A stretch of DNA of 64,000 bases from Sphingopyxis panaciterrae (GTDB taxonomy: Bacteria > Pseudomonadota > Alphaproteobacteria > Sphingomonadales > Sphingomonadaceae): the NCBI RefSeq assembly GCF_011762125.1, contig NZ_JAASQN010000004.1:395000-458999 (forward strand), read 5' to 3'. Made by a program: the position numbers and the translations under genes. Each line of letters opens with the position of its first letter. The first letter of the stretch is position 1. Under the pieces are notes generated by a model. The model saw only the letters and a list, made by a program, of their open reading frames with translations. It was not told the origin of the DNA and ran no database searches. Below, one piece after another: positions 47,732-57,909 of the stretch.

Positions 47732-48112
47732 TCAGACGACGCGGTGCAGCGCGCAAAGCTTGTTGCCCGACGGATCGCGCAGATAGGCAAGATACATCGC
47801 GCCGAAACCGCCTTCGCGTACGCCCGGCGGGTCTTCGATCGAGGTGCCGCCATTGGCGACGCCGGCATCGTGCCAGGCCTTCGCCTGCTCGGGCCCTTCC
47901 ATCGCGAAACCGATGGTGCAGCCGTTGCCGACGGTCGCCGGCTCGCCATCGATCGGCGTGCCGACCAGGAACAGCCCGCCATTGTGCATGTAGATCAGGC
48001 GGCCCTTGTCGTCCTGGATCGCCGGCTTGCCGCCGATCGCTCCAAAGGTCGCGTCATAGAATTTCTTCGCGGCTTCGATGTCGTTCGCGCCGACCATATT
48101 GTGACTATACAC
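47732..48112 (-). CDS. VOC (glyoxalase-like) family protein
   Basis: 126 residues with two beta-alpha-beta-beta-beta modules: MYSHNMVGANDIEAAKKFYDATFGA and later AYLRDPSGNKLCALHRVV, as in glyoxalase/bleomycin-resistance proteins. The first metal His (SHNM) and others are plausible. Substrate unknown; in this setting glutathione conjugates are one option. First gene of a leftward trio VOC-YbaK-fghA. Confidence 0.88.
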   Translation of the reverse strand: MYSHNMVGANDIEAAKKFYDATFGAIGGKPAIQDDKGRLIYMHNGGLFLVGTPIDGEPATVGNGCTIGFAMEGPEQAKAWHDAGVANGGTSIEDPPGVREGGFGAMYLAYLRDPSGNKLCALHRVV

Positions 48113-48167
48113 TGGTTTGCTCCTCCGGTTTTGGTTGCGAATCGGAACCTATCCTGTCCGAGTGAGC

Positions 48168-48311
48168 AGGACCAGTCGCCATTCTGCTTCTGGCGAGCCG
48201 AAAATGGTGAAGCGTCACGGCCCGGAGCGCAGCGTGCTTTTGCACGTGAGCACCCGAAGCGGGACAATTCGCCATTTGCAGGCCGCCAGGGGCGGAATGG
48301 CGACTGGTCCT
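48168..48311. repeat. 144-bp element with 17-bp perfect terminal inverted repeats
   Basis: AGGACCAGTCGCCATTC at 48168-48184 and its exact reverse complement GAATGGCGACTGGTCCT at 48295-48311 bound a 110-nt interior with smaller inverted segments (GTGCTTTTGCAC). The right end overlaps the purU stop codon by 2 nt. No open frame inside resembles a protein; it looks like a MITE or a large REP unit. Confidence 0.85.
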
Positions 48312-49170
48312 AACGGAAGACAACGGTCTTGCGTCCATCGATCAGCACCCGCTGCTCGGCGACCCAGCGCACCGCGCGCGCCAGCACCTGTGCCTCGGTA
48401 TCGCGGCCGATGCGGATCAGTTCATCCACCGAATCGCGATGATCGACGCGCTCGACCGCCTGTTCGATGATCGGCCCTTCATCGAGATCGCTGGTCACGA
48501 AATGCGCCGTCGCGCCGATCAGCTTTACCCCGCGTTCCTGCGCGCGATGATAGGGCTTGGCACCCTTGAACCCCGGCAGGAAGCTGTGATGAATGTTGAT
48601 GCAGCGCCCGCCAAGCCGCGCCGACAGATCCTGCGACAGCACCTGCATATAGCGCGCGAGCACCAGATATTCGGCGCCGGCATCGTCCATGATCGCCAGG
48701 ATCGCCGACTCCTGTTCGGTGCGGTTCGCGTCGCTGACCGGCAGATAATGGAACGGCACCCCATGCCATTCGGACAGCCGCCGCTGCGCTTCATGGTTCG
48801 ACACCACCGCGGCGATGTCGATCGAGAGATTACCGGTCGACCAGCGATGGAGCAGGTCGTTCAGGCAATGGCTGCCCTGCGATACCGCGATGACGAAGCG
48901 CGGCTTGATGGCGCGGTCGCTGATTCGCGCGTCCATCGCGAAACGGTCGATGACCGGCGCAAAGGCTTCGTGCACACCCGCCAGCCCTGCGGGAAAGCGC
49001 GCACCTTCGCCGCGAAACTCGACGCGCATGAAGAAGCGCCCCGAACCCAGGTCGGCATATTGCTGGCTGTCGAGAATAAAACCGTCGCGCTCCGCGAGCA
49101 GCCCCGTCACGGCGGCAACAATGCCCACCGCATCGACGCAGCTGAACGTCAGGACATAGGGTCCGGTCAA
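48310..49170 (-). CDS. purU: Formyltetrahydrofolate deformylase
   Basis: 286 residues. An N-terminal ACT domain (YVLTFSCVDAVGIVAAVTGLLAERDGF) and a formyl-transferase domain (KPRFVIAVSQGSHCLNDLLHRW, INIHHSFLPGFKGAKPYHRA with catalytic Asn/His, TAHFVTSDLDEGPIIEQ with Asp). It hydrolyses 10-formyl-THF to formate and THF, balancing one-carbon units. It sits between formaldehyde-removal genes, which also release formate. The stop codon lies inside a 144-bp repeat element. Confidence 0.96.
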   Translation of the reverse strand: MTGPYVLTFSCVDAVGIVAAVTGLLAERDGFILDSQQYADLGSGRFFMRVEFRGEGARFPAGLAGVHEAFAPVIDRFAMDARISDRAIKPRFVIAVSQGSHCLNDLLHRWSTGNLSIDIAAVVSNHEAQRRLSEWHGVPFHYLPVSDANRTEQESAILAIMDDAGAEYLVLARYMQVLSQDLSARLGGRCINIHHSFLPGFKGAKPYHRAQERGVKLIGATAHFVTSDLDEGPIIEQAVERVDHRDSVDELIRIGRDTEAQVLARAVRWVAEQRVLIDGRKTVVFR

Positions 49171-49185
49171 AACATTCCCCTCTTC

Positions 49186-49269
49186 TCGTCATTGCGAGCG
49201 AAGCGAAGCAATCCAGAGCGGTGCACCACCCCGGATTGCCGCGTCGCCTTCGACTCCTCGCAATGACGA
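49186..49269. repeat. Palindromic intergenic repeat, CGTCATTGCGAG type
   Basis: CTCGTCATTGCGAGCGAAGC and CTCGCAATGACGAA are inverted ends, with inner GCAATCC / GGATTGC arms. This type is widespread in proteobacterial chromosomes. Single copy in the window, between purU and adhC. Confidence 0.88.
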
Positions 49270-49295
49270 AGCTTGGCGAGAAACGAAACTGCTTT

Positions 49296-50408
<1,113 letters not shown>

Positions 50409-50486
50409 GGGAACACTCCTCACGGAAAAACATTGCGCCCGCTGTACACCGATCCAAAGCACGATAAAGGGGCCAATCGGCAATAT

Positions 50487-50508
50487 ATTATCCCAAAGGT
50501 GAGATAAT
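50487..50508. promoter_or_regulatory. Inverted repeat at the LysR gene start
   Basis: ATTATC-N10-GATAAT overlaps the ribosome site and the A and T of the LysR start codon, in the shared promoter region with adhC. LysR proteins often bind T-N11-A palindromes for autorepression; this is a reasonable candidate. Confidence 0.6.
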
Positions 50509-51406
50509 GGGCGCATGGGAAGGCATCGAAGAGGTCGTCGCGATTGCCGACTCGGGCAGCTTCGTCGCCGCGGCGGCGCGGCTCGGCACCTCGACCTCGC
50601 ATATCAGCCGCGCGGTGATCCGCCTCGAAAACCGGATCGGCGCGCAGATTTTTGTGCGCACGACACGGCGCGTCGTCCCCACGCCCGCGGGCCGCACACT
50701 GATCGAGCAATTCCGCAGTCTTATCGCCGCGCGCAACGATGCGCTGTCGGCGGTCAGCGACGACGGCGCGCCGCGCGGCGAGGTGCGGATGACCTGCTCG
50801 ATCGCGATGGGCGAGCGCTTCGTCGCGCAGATCGCGCGCGACTATGCCTTCGCCTTTCCCGACGTGACCGTGACCCTCGAACTCACCAACCGCGTCGTCG
50901 ACCTGCTCGCCGAGGGATTCGACCTCGCGATCCGCACCGGCACGCTGCCGGACTCGGGACTCGTCGCGACGCGCATCGCCTCGCGCAGCCTCTACCTCTG
51001 CGCCGCCCCCGCCTATCTCGCACGCGCCGCCGCGCCGCAGTCGATCGACGATCTCGCGCGCCACGAATGCCTGCTCGGCACCGCGCCCGCCTGGCATTTC
51101 CGGGCGCAGGGCAAGGACGTCACCCACCGCCCCGCCGGCCGCTGGCGCTGCAACAGCGGCACCGCGGTCACCGAAGCCGCGCTCGCGGGCCACGGCGTCT
51201 GCCAGCTTCCCGATTTCTATGTGATGCCGCATCTGCAAAGCGGCGCGCTCGTCTCGCTCCTCGACCCGCTCCGCCCGCAGGAGGAGCCGATCTGGGCCGT
51301 CTATCCGCAGCGCCGCCATTTGCTGCCGAAGGTGCGGCTGCTGATCGACAAATTGCGCGAGGAATTGCCGACGGTTCTTCAACAAACCTCGTCACCCCGG
51401 GCTTGA
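50507..51406 (+). CDS. LysR family transcriptional regulator
   Basis: 299 residues. N-terminal winged helix ([37 protein letters not shown] in pieces typical of LysR) and a C-terminal effector domain ([33 protein letters not shown]). Divergent orientation to adhC suggests it senses formaldehyde or a conjugate, though CrgA-type LysR genes are often only neighbours. The last residues (SSPRA) and the stop codon are encoded by a family A repeat, so the natural C-terminus has been replaced or extended. Confidence 0.92.
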   Translation: MGAWEGIEEVVAIADSGSFVAAAARLGTSTSHISRAVIRLENRIGAQIFVRTTRRVVPTPAGRTLIEQFRSLIAARNDALSAVSDDGAPRGEVRMTCSIAMGERFVAQIARDYAFAFPDVTVTLELTNRVVDLLAEGFDLAIRTGTLPDSGLVATRIASRSLYLCAAPAYLARAAAPQSIDDLARHECLLGTAPAWHFRAQGKDVTHRPAGRWRCNSGTAVTEAALAGHGVCQLPDFYVMPHLQSGALVSLLDPLRPQEEPIWAVYPQRRHLLPKVRLLIDKLREELPTVLQQTSSPRA

Positions 51407-51465
51407 TCCGGGGTCCCGCTAAGCGAGGTTGGAAGCGGGACCCCGGATCAAGTCCGGGGTGACGA
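51389..51465. repeat. Palindromic intergenic repeat, family A, overlapping a gene end
   Basis: CTCGTCACCCCGGGCTTGAT and GGATCAAGTCCGGGGTGACG inverted. Its left arm supplies the final codons and TGA of the LysR gene. It separates convergent LysR and sdaA genes. Confidence 0.9.
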
Positions 51466-51476
51466 TGAAATGGAGC

Positions 51477-52856
51477 TCAACACTCCACCACGCTAACCGC
51501 CAGCCCGCCCTTCGACGTTTCCTTATATTTGTCGCGCATGTCGCGGCCCGTTTGCAGCATCGTCGCGATCACCGTGTCGAGGCTGACGACATGCGTGCCG
51601 TCGCCGATCATCGCGATGCGGCTAGCATCAATGGCCTTGATCGCGCCCATCGCGTTGCGCTCGATGCACGGAATCTGCACCAGCCCGCCGATCGGATCGC
51701 AGGTGAGGCCCAGATTATGCTCCATGCCGATCTCGGCGGCATTTTCGACCTGCGCATTGGTGCCGCCGAGCGCGGCGGTCAGCCCCGCCGCGGCCATCGA
51801 GCAGGCGACGCCGACCTCGCCCTGGCAGCCGACCTCGGCGCCCGAAATGCTTGCGTTGCGTTTATACAATGCACCGACTGCGCCAGCGGCGAGCAGGAAG
51901 GTGCGCACGCCTGCGTCATCACCGCGATAACCGCGCCGGTAGAAACGGATGACCGCCGGGATGATCCCCGCCGCGCCGTTGGTCGGCGCGGTGACGACCT
52001 TGCCCCCCGCGGCATTTTCCTCGTTCACCGCCATCGCCCACAGGTTGATCCAGTCCATCATCGCGAGCGGGTCGATCAGATTGGTTTCGTGGCGGTTGCG
52101 GATGTCGTCGGCGATCTGCGGCGCGCGGCGCTTGACCTTGAGCCCCCCGGGCAGAATGCCCGTGCTCGAACAACCCGCATCGATCGAGGCATCCATCGCC
52201 TCGGCGATCGCATCGATACCCGCCGTCACCTCGTTCGGCGGGCGGTGACGCACTTCGTTGGCGAACATCATTTCGGCAAAGCTGAGGCTCGACGCCTTGC
52301 CCATCGCGATCAAGTCGGCGCCCGAGGTGAAGGGATAGGGCAATTCGACCTCATCCTCGGCGCCGCGGCTGTTGCGCCCCGCCTCATCCTCATCGACCAC
52401 AAAGCCGCCGCCGATCGAGAAATACATGCGCTTGGCCAGAATCTCGCCATCGCCGTCGCGCGCGGTGAAGCTCAATGCATTGCTGTGAAACGGCTGGCGC
52501 TGGCGCATCTGGAAATGCAGGTCGCGCGCCGGCTGGAACCGCACACGCTGACGCCCGAGCAGGTAGAGAAACCCCTCGCTCGTCGCGCGGTCCCAATGCG
52601 CCGTGATCGCGGCGAGGCTGGTCGAGGCGGGGATTTCGCCCGCGAGCCCCGCGACCACGGCCGTATCGGCGGCGTGCCCCTTGCCGGTCAGCGCGAGCGA
52701 GCCATAAAGGTCGGCCTCGACATGCACGGTCTTCATAAGCAGCGCCTGCTCGTCGAGCCAGACGGTGAAACGCCGCGCCGCCACCATCGGGCCCACGGTG
52801 TGCGAGCTCGACGGTCCGACGCCGATTTTGAAAAGTTCGAACAGGCTGATCGTCAT
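51477..52856 (-). CDS. sdaA: L-serine ammonia-lyase (iron-sulfur type)
   Basis: 459 residues, single-chain type. N-terminal ACT-like beta domain with [16 protein letters not shown]; catalytic domain with [37 protein letters not shown], and cysteines ([26 protein letters not shown]) that hold the [4Fe-4S] cluster. It turns serine into pyruvate and ammonia. The start [20 protein letters not shown] is standard. Single-gene unit. Confidence 0.97.
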   Translation of the reverse strand: MTISLFELFKIGVGPSSSHTVGPMVAARRFTVWLDEQALLMKTVHVEADLYGSLALTGKGHAADTAVVAGLAGEIPASTSLAAITAHWDRATSEGFLYLLGRQRVRFQPARDLHFQMRQRQPFHSNALSFTARDGDGEILAKRMYFSIGGGFVVDEDEAGRNSRGAEDEVELPYPFTSGADLIAMGKASSLSFAEMMFANEVRHRPPNEVTAGIDAIAEAMDASIDAGCSSTGILPGGLKVKRRAPQIADDIRNRHETNLIDPLAMMDWINLWAMAVNEENAAGGKVVTAPTNGAAGIIPAVIRFYRRGYRGDDAGVRTFLLAAGAVGALYKRNASISGAEVGCQGEVGVACSMAAAGLTAALGGTNAQVENAAEIGMEHNLGLTCDPIGGLVQIPCIERNAMGAIKAIDASRIAMIGDGTHVVSLDTVIATMLQTGRDMRDKYKETSKGGLAVSVVEC

Positions 52857-52927
52857 GGCGGCCCTATAGGAGAAGGCGCTTCATCGGGATAGGGCCGCGC
52901 GGGCCAATTTTCGTTACGGCCCGCTAT

Positions 52928-53086
52928 CCTTCTCCCTTTGGGAGAAGGATATGCAGCCTTGCCGGCTCTGCCGGCCAGGCGAAATTGGATGAGGGGCTGT
53001 GCCCTATCGATAGGACCGAGCCCCTCACCATTGCGACTAACCGGCAAAGCCGGCAAGTCTCGTTGCCTCCCCTATGGGAGAGGATA
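52928..53086. repeat. Intergenic repeat array, family D
   Basis: CCTTCTCCCTTTGGGAGAAGG is a hairpin, followed by TTGCCGGCTCTGCCGGC, GGGGCTGTGCCC, the inverted GCCGGCAAAGCCGGCAA, and CCTCCCCTATGGGAGAGG. Inverted arms ATGAGGGGCT and AGCCCCTCAC bracket the middle. No gene in 52857-53089. Confidence 0.82.
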
Positions 53087-53089
53087 AAA

Positions 53090-53704
53090 TTACGCCGGAT
53101 AGGTCCAGGTCGTGTCGCGCGCGAAATTCTCCGCCGCGAAATCCCAGTTCAAAAGCTCGTCGACCACCGCGTCGACATAGGCCGGGCGCAGGTTCTTGCG
53201 GTCGATGTAATAGGCATGTTCCCACACGTCGATCACAACCAGCGGCTTGATACCGGCGGTCAGTTCGGTGCCGGCGTCATGCGTGTCGGTGACTGACAGC
53301 GTGCCGTCGCGCGAGACGAGCCAGGCCCAGCCCGACGCGAAATGGTTGACCGCGGTTTCCTTGAGCTTCTTTTTCAGATCATCGAGCGAACCGAAATCGC
53401 GCTCGATCGCCGCGAGCAGGTCACCCTTCGGCGCGGTCTTCGCCGGCGACAGGCTTTCCCAATAAAAAGCGTGGTTCCACGACTGGGCGGCGTTGTTGAA
53501 CAACCCCTTGTTGCCCGCGCCCTCGGCATGGTGGACGATTTCCTCAAGCGGCTTGTCGGCGAGCTCAGTGCCTTCGATCGCCGCATTGACCTTGTCGACA
53601 TAGGCCTTGTGGTGCTTGCCATGGTGCGTCGCCAGCGTGTCGGCCGAGATATGCGGCTCCAACGCGTCCTGGGCATAAGGCAGGGGAGGATGGGCGATCG
53701 TCAT
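53090..53704 (-). CDS. sodB: Superoxide dismutase, iron type
   Basis: 204 residues. Metal ligands: His in TLATHHGKHHKAYVDKVN, His in NAAQSWNHAFYWESL, Asp and His in VVIDVWEHAYYIDRKN. The Gln in NNAAQSWNH is placed as in iron-dependent SodB. It dismutates superoxide in the cytoplasm. ATG 53704 (MTIAHPPLPYAQDALEPHIS) is the family start; an ATG four codons upstream exists. Flanked by a repeat array downstream. Confidence 0.96.
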   Translation of the reverse strand: MTIAHPPLPYAQDALEPHISADTLATHHGKHHKAYVDKVNAAIEGTELADKPLEEIVHHAEGAGNKGLFNNAAQSWNHAFYWESLSPAKTAPKGDLLAAIERDFGSLDDLKKKLKETAVNHFASGWAWLVSRDGTLSVTDTHDAGTELTAGIKPLVVIDVWEHAYYIDRKNLRPAYVDAVVDELLNWDFAAENFARDTTWTYPA

Positions 53705-53801
53705 GGCAGTCTCCATTTTGTTATCGAGGGGTTTGCGGCCTTAAACTCGGTATCGCCCCTGCGGGTTGCAAGGCCGCGGCGGCAATTTTTCCGCTTAAAA
53801 T

Positions 53802-55472
53802 TCAGGTCACCATCACTTGCAGCGTCGCGATGCGGTCGGCCTCTTCGGCGGGCTTGTCGCGCCGGATGCGCGATATGCGCGGAAACCGCATCGCAAGCCC
53901 CGATTTATGGCGCTTCGACGCATGGATCGAATCGAACGCGACTTCGAGCACGAGCGTTTTTTCGACCTCGCGCACCGGCCCGAAGCGGTTCAGCGTGTTG
54001 TCGCGCACGAATTTGTCGAGCCACTTCAACTCCTCGTCGGTAAAACCCGAATAGGCCTTTCCAACGGGCAGCAATTCGCCTGCTTCGGACCAGCATCCGA
54101 AGGTATAGTCCGAATAGAAGCTCGCCCGCCGCCCGTTGCCGCGCTGCGCATACATCATCACGCAATCGGCGGTCAGCGGATCGCGCTTCCATTTATACCA
54201 CAGCCCCGCGCGCCGTCCCGCGACATAAGGCGCATCGCGGCGCTTCAGCATCACGCCCTCGATCGCCGCATCGCGTGCGCCGGCGCGGCGTTCGGCGAGG
54301 TCGCCGAAATCGGCGGCATCGATCACCTGCGACAGGTCGAAATGGCTGTCGGCGAGGCGCGGCACGAACGCCTCCAATTGCCGCCGCCGCTCGGTCCACG
54401 GCAGGCCGCGCAGATCATTGCCGTCGACGCCAAGCAGATCATAGACGCGCACGAACGCCGGATAGTCGGCGAGCATCTTCTTCGACACGACCTTGCGCCC
54501 CAGCCGCTGCTGGAGCGCGTTGAAGCTCGCCGCCTCCCCGCCCTGAATCTCGCCGCGCACAAGCAACTCGCCATCGATCACCGCATCCTGATCGAAGGCC
54601 GCGATCAGCTCGGGAAATGCCCCGCTGATCTCCTCACCGCCGCGGCTGTAGATGCGCGTTTCGCTGCCGCCGCGCACGATCTGGACGCGAATGCCGTCCC
54701 ATTTCCATTCGGCGGCATAGTCGGCAAGATCGACGCTCTCCTCTTCAAGCGGATGCGCGAGCATGAAGGGGCGGAAGAAGGCGACATCGGCGAGGTCGGG
54801 CCGCTCCCCGCGTCCCTCGCCCCAGGCGAACAGCGGCGCATAGGGCGGCGGGATCGCGTGCCACAGCTCCTCGACATCGTCGACCGGCACATCGAACGCC
54901 TGCGCAAACGCCTGTTTCGCAAGCCGCGCCGACACCCCGACGCGCATGCCTCCCAATGCCAGTTTGAGCAGCGCATAGCGCCCATCGGCGTCGAGGCGGT
55001 CGAGCAGCGACGCGACGATGGCTGGGGCATCGCTGCGGGACGTGGAAGAGAGAGCGTCGACCGCCTGCGATACGCTGAGCAGATCCCGTTCGTCCTGAGG
55101 AGACCCTGAGCCTGTCGAAGGGTCGTCTCGAAGGACCGCAGCAGGTGGTTCGAGACGCGTCTTCGACAAGCTCAGCCGCTCCTCACCACGAACGGCAAGG
55201 GAGTCCGGCCACAGCAACGCCGCCGTCTCGGCGGTGTCGCCGACAAAATGCCGCGACAGCCGGAACAATTCCTCATCGACCCGCGTCGCCAGCAGGGTTC
55301 GCACCGTCCCCGCCTTCACCGCCGGAAAGTCGAGGCTTTCGGTCAATGCCGCGATCGCCCAGCCGCGATCCGGATCGGGCGTGTGCCGCAGATAATCGAC
55401 GATCAGCGCAAGCTTGCTATTGCGCGAACGCGTATAGATCAGCCGGTCGATCAGGGCCGCGAAGCGCTTCAC
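53802..55472 (-). CDS. ATP-dependent DNA ligase, exonuclease-associated (LigB/LigC-like)
   Basis: 556 residues from GTG 55472, whose GTGA overlaps the exonuclease stop. An N-terminal helical DNA-binding domain is interrupted near residues 93-128 by a segment (RLEPPAAVLRDDPSTGSGSP) encoded by an intergenic-type repeat. The nucleotidyl-transferase core has the adenylated lysine in EWKWDGIRVQIVRG, DGELLVRGEI, EGVMLKRRDAPYVAGRR and WYKWKRDPL, then an OB domain (TLVLEVAFDSIHASKRHKSG, RFPRISRIRRDK). It seals nicks with ATP, in a repair operon. Confidence 0.95.
   Translation of the reverse strand: MKRFAALIDRLIYTRSRNSKLALIVDYLRHTPDPDRGWAIAALTESLDFPAVKAGTVRTLLATRVDEELFRLSRHFVGDTAETAALLWPDSLAVRGEERLSLSKTRLEPPAAVLRDDPSTGSGSPQDERDLLSVSQAVDALSSTSRSDAPAIVASLLDRLDADGRYALLKLALGGMRVGVSARLAKQAFAQAFDVPVDDVEELWHAIPPPYAPLFAWGEGRGERPDLADVAFFRPFMLAHPLEEESVDLADYAAEWKWDGIRVQIVRGGSETRIYSRGGEEISGAFPELIAAFDQDAVIDGELLVRGEIQGGEAASFNALQQRLGRKVVSKKMLADYPAFVRVYDLLGVDGNDLRGLPWTERRRQLEAFVPRLADSHFDLSQVIDAADFGDLAERRAGARDAAIEGVMLKRRDAPYVAGRRAGLWYKWKRDPLTADCVMMYAQRGNGRRASFYSDYTFGCWSEAGELLPVGKAYSGFTDEELKWLDKFVRDNTLNRFGPVREVEKTLVLEVAFDSIHASKRHKSGLAMRFPRISRIRRDKPAEEADRIATLQVMVT
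55088..55195. repeat. Family C palindromic repeat inside the DNA ligase gene
   Basis: CGTTCGTCCTGAGGAGACCC and CTCCTCACCACGAACGG form the outer arms; inner arms GGTCGTCTCGAAGGACC and GGTTCGAGACG, CTTCGACAAGCTCAG. Length 108 bp, a multiple of three, so the reading frame is kept and 36 extra codons result. The intergenic copy is at 22838-22949. Confidence 0.92.
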
Positions 55473-56482
55473 ACCTCTTCCTCCAGGTCGCGCCCCACCA
55501 AATGCAATGCGCGCGCCTTGCGCTGCGTCAGTTCGCACCAGCGCAGCAGCCCGTCCTCGCTGCCATGGGTGATCCAGCTCTCCTTCGGGTTCACCTCCTC
55601 GATCGTCGCGGTCAGCTCGTCCCAATCGGCATGGTCCGAAATCACCAGCGGCAGCTCGACCATCCGCTGCCGCGCCCGCTGGCGCACGCGCATCCAGCCC
55701 GATGCCATCGCGGTCACTGGATCGGGCAGCCGCCGCGACCAGCGATCGTTCAGCGCCGAGGGCGGCGCGAGGACGATCTGCCCCGCCATCTCCGCCTTGG
55801 CGGTCTCCGACACCAGCCGCAGTTCACCCAGATCGATGCCATGGATCGCATAAAGCTGGCACATCTTCTCCAGCGCACCGTGGATATAAATCGGCGCATC
55901 CCACCCCGCCCCGCGCAGTTCGGCAATCACCCGCTGCGCCTTGCCGAGCGCATAGGCGCCGACGAGCACCGAACGGTCGGGCTCGGCGCGCACCGCGCCG
56001 ATCAGCTTGGCGATCTCGTCGACGGTCGGCGGGTGGCGAAACACCGGCAAGCCAAAGGTCGCCTCGGTGACGAAGATATCGCACGGCACGACCTCGAACG
56101 GCGTGCAGGTGGGATCGGGCCGCCGCTTGTAATCGCCGGTGACGACGATCCGCTCGCCCTGATATTCCATCAATATCTGCGCGCTGCCAAGCACATGCCC
56201 CGCCGGGTGGAAGCTGAACCGCACCCCGCCGCACTGGAACCCGTCGCCATATTCATACGCCTGATTATGGCTCGCCTCGACATCGACCCCGTAACGCAGC
56301 GCCATGATCGCCAGCGTCTCCGGCGTCGCGTACACCGCTCCATGCCCGCTGCGGGCGTGATCGGCGTGGCCATGCGTCACCGCGGCGCGCTCGACGGGGC
56401 GGGAGGGATCGATCCACAGGTCGGCTGGCTTCACATAGATGCCGCCCGGATGCGGCTCGATCCAGGTCCTGGGCTTCGCCAT
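55469..56482 (-). CDS. Ligase-associated DNA exonuclease (metallo-beta-lactamase fold)
   Basis: 337 residues. Metal site AAVTHGHADHARSGHG (HxHxDH), FHPAGHVLGSAQILMEYQ, VVTGDYKRRPDPTC, and C-terminal ISDHADWDELTATIEEVNPKE with ESWITHGSEDGL as the beta-CASP/KH-like end. Family members pair with an ATP-dependent ligase, as here. It likely trims DNA ends before ligation. The start ATG shares one base with the UdgX stop, and the stop overlaps the ligase start by 4 nt. Confidence 0.94.
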   Translation of the reverse strand: MAKPRTWIEPHPGGIYVKPADLWIDPSRPVERAAVTHGHADHARSGHGAVYATPETLAIMALRYGVDVEASHNQAYEYGDGFQCGGVRFSFHPAGHVLGSAQILMEYQGERIVVTGDYKRRPDPTCTPFEVVPCDIFVTEATFGLPVFRHPPTVDEIAKLIGAVRAEPDRSVLVGAYALGKAQRVIAELRGAGWDAPIYIHGALEKMCQLYAIHGIDLGELRLVSETAKAEMAGQIVLAPPSALNDRWSRRLPDPVTAMASGWMRVRQRARQRMVELPLVISDHADWDELTATIEEVNPKESWITHGSEDGLLRWCELTQRKARALHLVGRDLEEEV

Positions 56483-57909
56483 CAGGCGGCGAGCTTCCGC
56501 GCACGCACAAGGTCGGCGACGAACGCCTTGCGCTCCTCGGCCGCCCGTTCGCGGTCGGGCAAACGCAGCAGGAACGACGGATGGATCGTCGCGATCAGCT
56601 TGACGCCTCCTTGCAACTCGTGGGCGTCGCCGCGCATCGATTTGATGCTCGCGCTCTTGCCCGTCACCCCGCGCAGCGCGCTCGCGCCCAATGTCACGAT
56701 CAGCTCCGGCTGGACGAACGCGCGTTCCTTGTCGAGCCACCAGCGGCAGATATCGATCTCGCCCGTCGTCGGATTCTGGTGCAGCCGCCTTTTGCCGCGC
56801 GGTTCGAACTTGAAATGCTTGACCGCGTTGGTGAGGAACAGCCGCCTGCGGTCGAGCCCCGCCTCTGCGAGCGCCTCATCGAGCACCTGCCCTGCGGGAC
56901 CCACGAACGGCCGCCCCTGCAAATCCTCCTGATCGCCCGGCTGCTCGCCGACCAACATGATCCGCGCCGACTCCGGCCCCTCGCCCGCCACCCCCTGCGT
57001 CGCATCGCAATAAAGCGGGCAGCGCGTGCAGCGATCGACCGCGCGAGCAAGTTCGCTCATCGTCTTTACATCGTCATCGAGGGCCAGCTCTTCGGGCACG
57101 CGCGTCCGCCATTTATCGGTCAAAGGGTTCGCCAAGGAAACGGCCGCTTCGCGCATGCGTTCCACCCGCGCCTCGGCGCCCGCGAGCAACGGCGCGATAT
57201 CCCGCGCCTCGGGCAGGTTCTTCCAATATTTCTTCGGCATCTCGGCACGCATCGCGTCGATCTTCACCCGTGCCGGATTGAAGATCGCGCCATAATAGGT
57301 GCGCCACTGATCCTCGACCACATCGCTGTCAGGCACCTCGTCCCTCGTGCCGCCCGCGCCGTAGGTGAGTATCTCGTCCTGCCAGATCGCGCGCGCATCG
57401 GGCGTCACGATCGCCCAGTCCATGCCGGTGAAACGCCGCTGAAAAAAGGGCGCGGTCAGCCGGAGGATGCGGTGCGACGGTTCGAACCATGCCGCGAAAC
57501 TTTCACGCCCCGCCTCCTCGCCCAGCCGGCGAAAGCGCACGAAGGCGTGCATCTTGTGGACGTCGCGGCGGATCGCCTTGTCGGCTCCCCGCAGCCAGTC
57601 GACCTCGGCATCGGTCGTCCGCGCGAGCAACTGCCGGTCGCGCGCCGCACGCCAGATGATCCGGTACAGCCGCGCGGGCACTTCCGCATCGCGATGGCAT
57701 ATCACCCGCTCGGCAATCTCGAGCAGTTCGCGCGGCAGCGAGACCGCACCCGCGGGTGCCGGAACGGTCTCCGCACCGAACAGCGACGCCCCCTCTTCGC
57801 TGCCACGCCAGCTCACATCCTCTGGCGCCACCCCGCCTGCCAGCAAAGCCCGCGCCGCGCTCCGCCATTCGGTAAAATCGCCCGGCTCCTCGAGCACCAC
57901 CTCCCTCAC
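56482..57909 (-). CDS. udgX: UdgX-type uracil-DNA binding glycosylase fused to DUF4130-like domain
   Basis: 475 residues. The N-terminal half (ARLYRIIWRAARDRQLLAR, RDVHKMHAFVRFRRLG, TPDARAIWQDEILTYG) is the radical-SAM-linked DUF4130 domain. The C-terminal half is a family 4-like uracil glycosylase with cluster cysteines (DRCTRCPLYCDATQ), GEQPGDQEDLQGRPFVGPAG, and GKRRLHQNPTTGE, where the loop His is the residue UdgX uses to bond covalently to the abasic site. Start GTG 57909 overlaps the radical SAM stop as GTGA. It traps or repairs uracil in DNA. Confidence 0.93.
   Translation of the reverse strand: MREVVLEEPGDFTEWRSAARALLAGGVAPEDVSWRGSEEGASLFGAETVPAPAGAVSLPRELLEIAERVICHRDAEVPARLYRIIWRAARDRQLLARTTDAEVDWLRGADKAIRRDVHKMHAFVRFRRLGEEAGRESFAAWFEPSHRILRLTAPFFQRRFTGMDWAIVTPDARAIWQDEILTYGAGGTRDEVPDSDVVEDQWRTYYGAIFNPARVKIDAMRAEMPKKYWKNLPEARDIAPLLAGAEARVERMREAAVSLANPLTDKWRTRVPEELALDDDVKTMSELARAVDRCTRCPLYCDATQGVAGEGPESARIMLVGEQPGDQEDLQGRPFVGPAGQVLDEALAEAGLDRRRLFLTNAVKHFKFEPRGKRRLHQNPTTGEIDICRWWLDKERAFVQPELIVTLGASALRGVTGKSASIKSMRGDAHELQGGVKLIATIHPSFLLRLPDRERAAEERKAFVADLVRARKLAA

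Noticed and set aside
49186..49269. Possible small RNA or riboswitch before purU
   Set aside because: The sequence is a widespread intergenic palindrome and no ligand-binding riboswitch core was seen.
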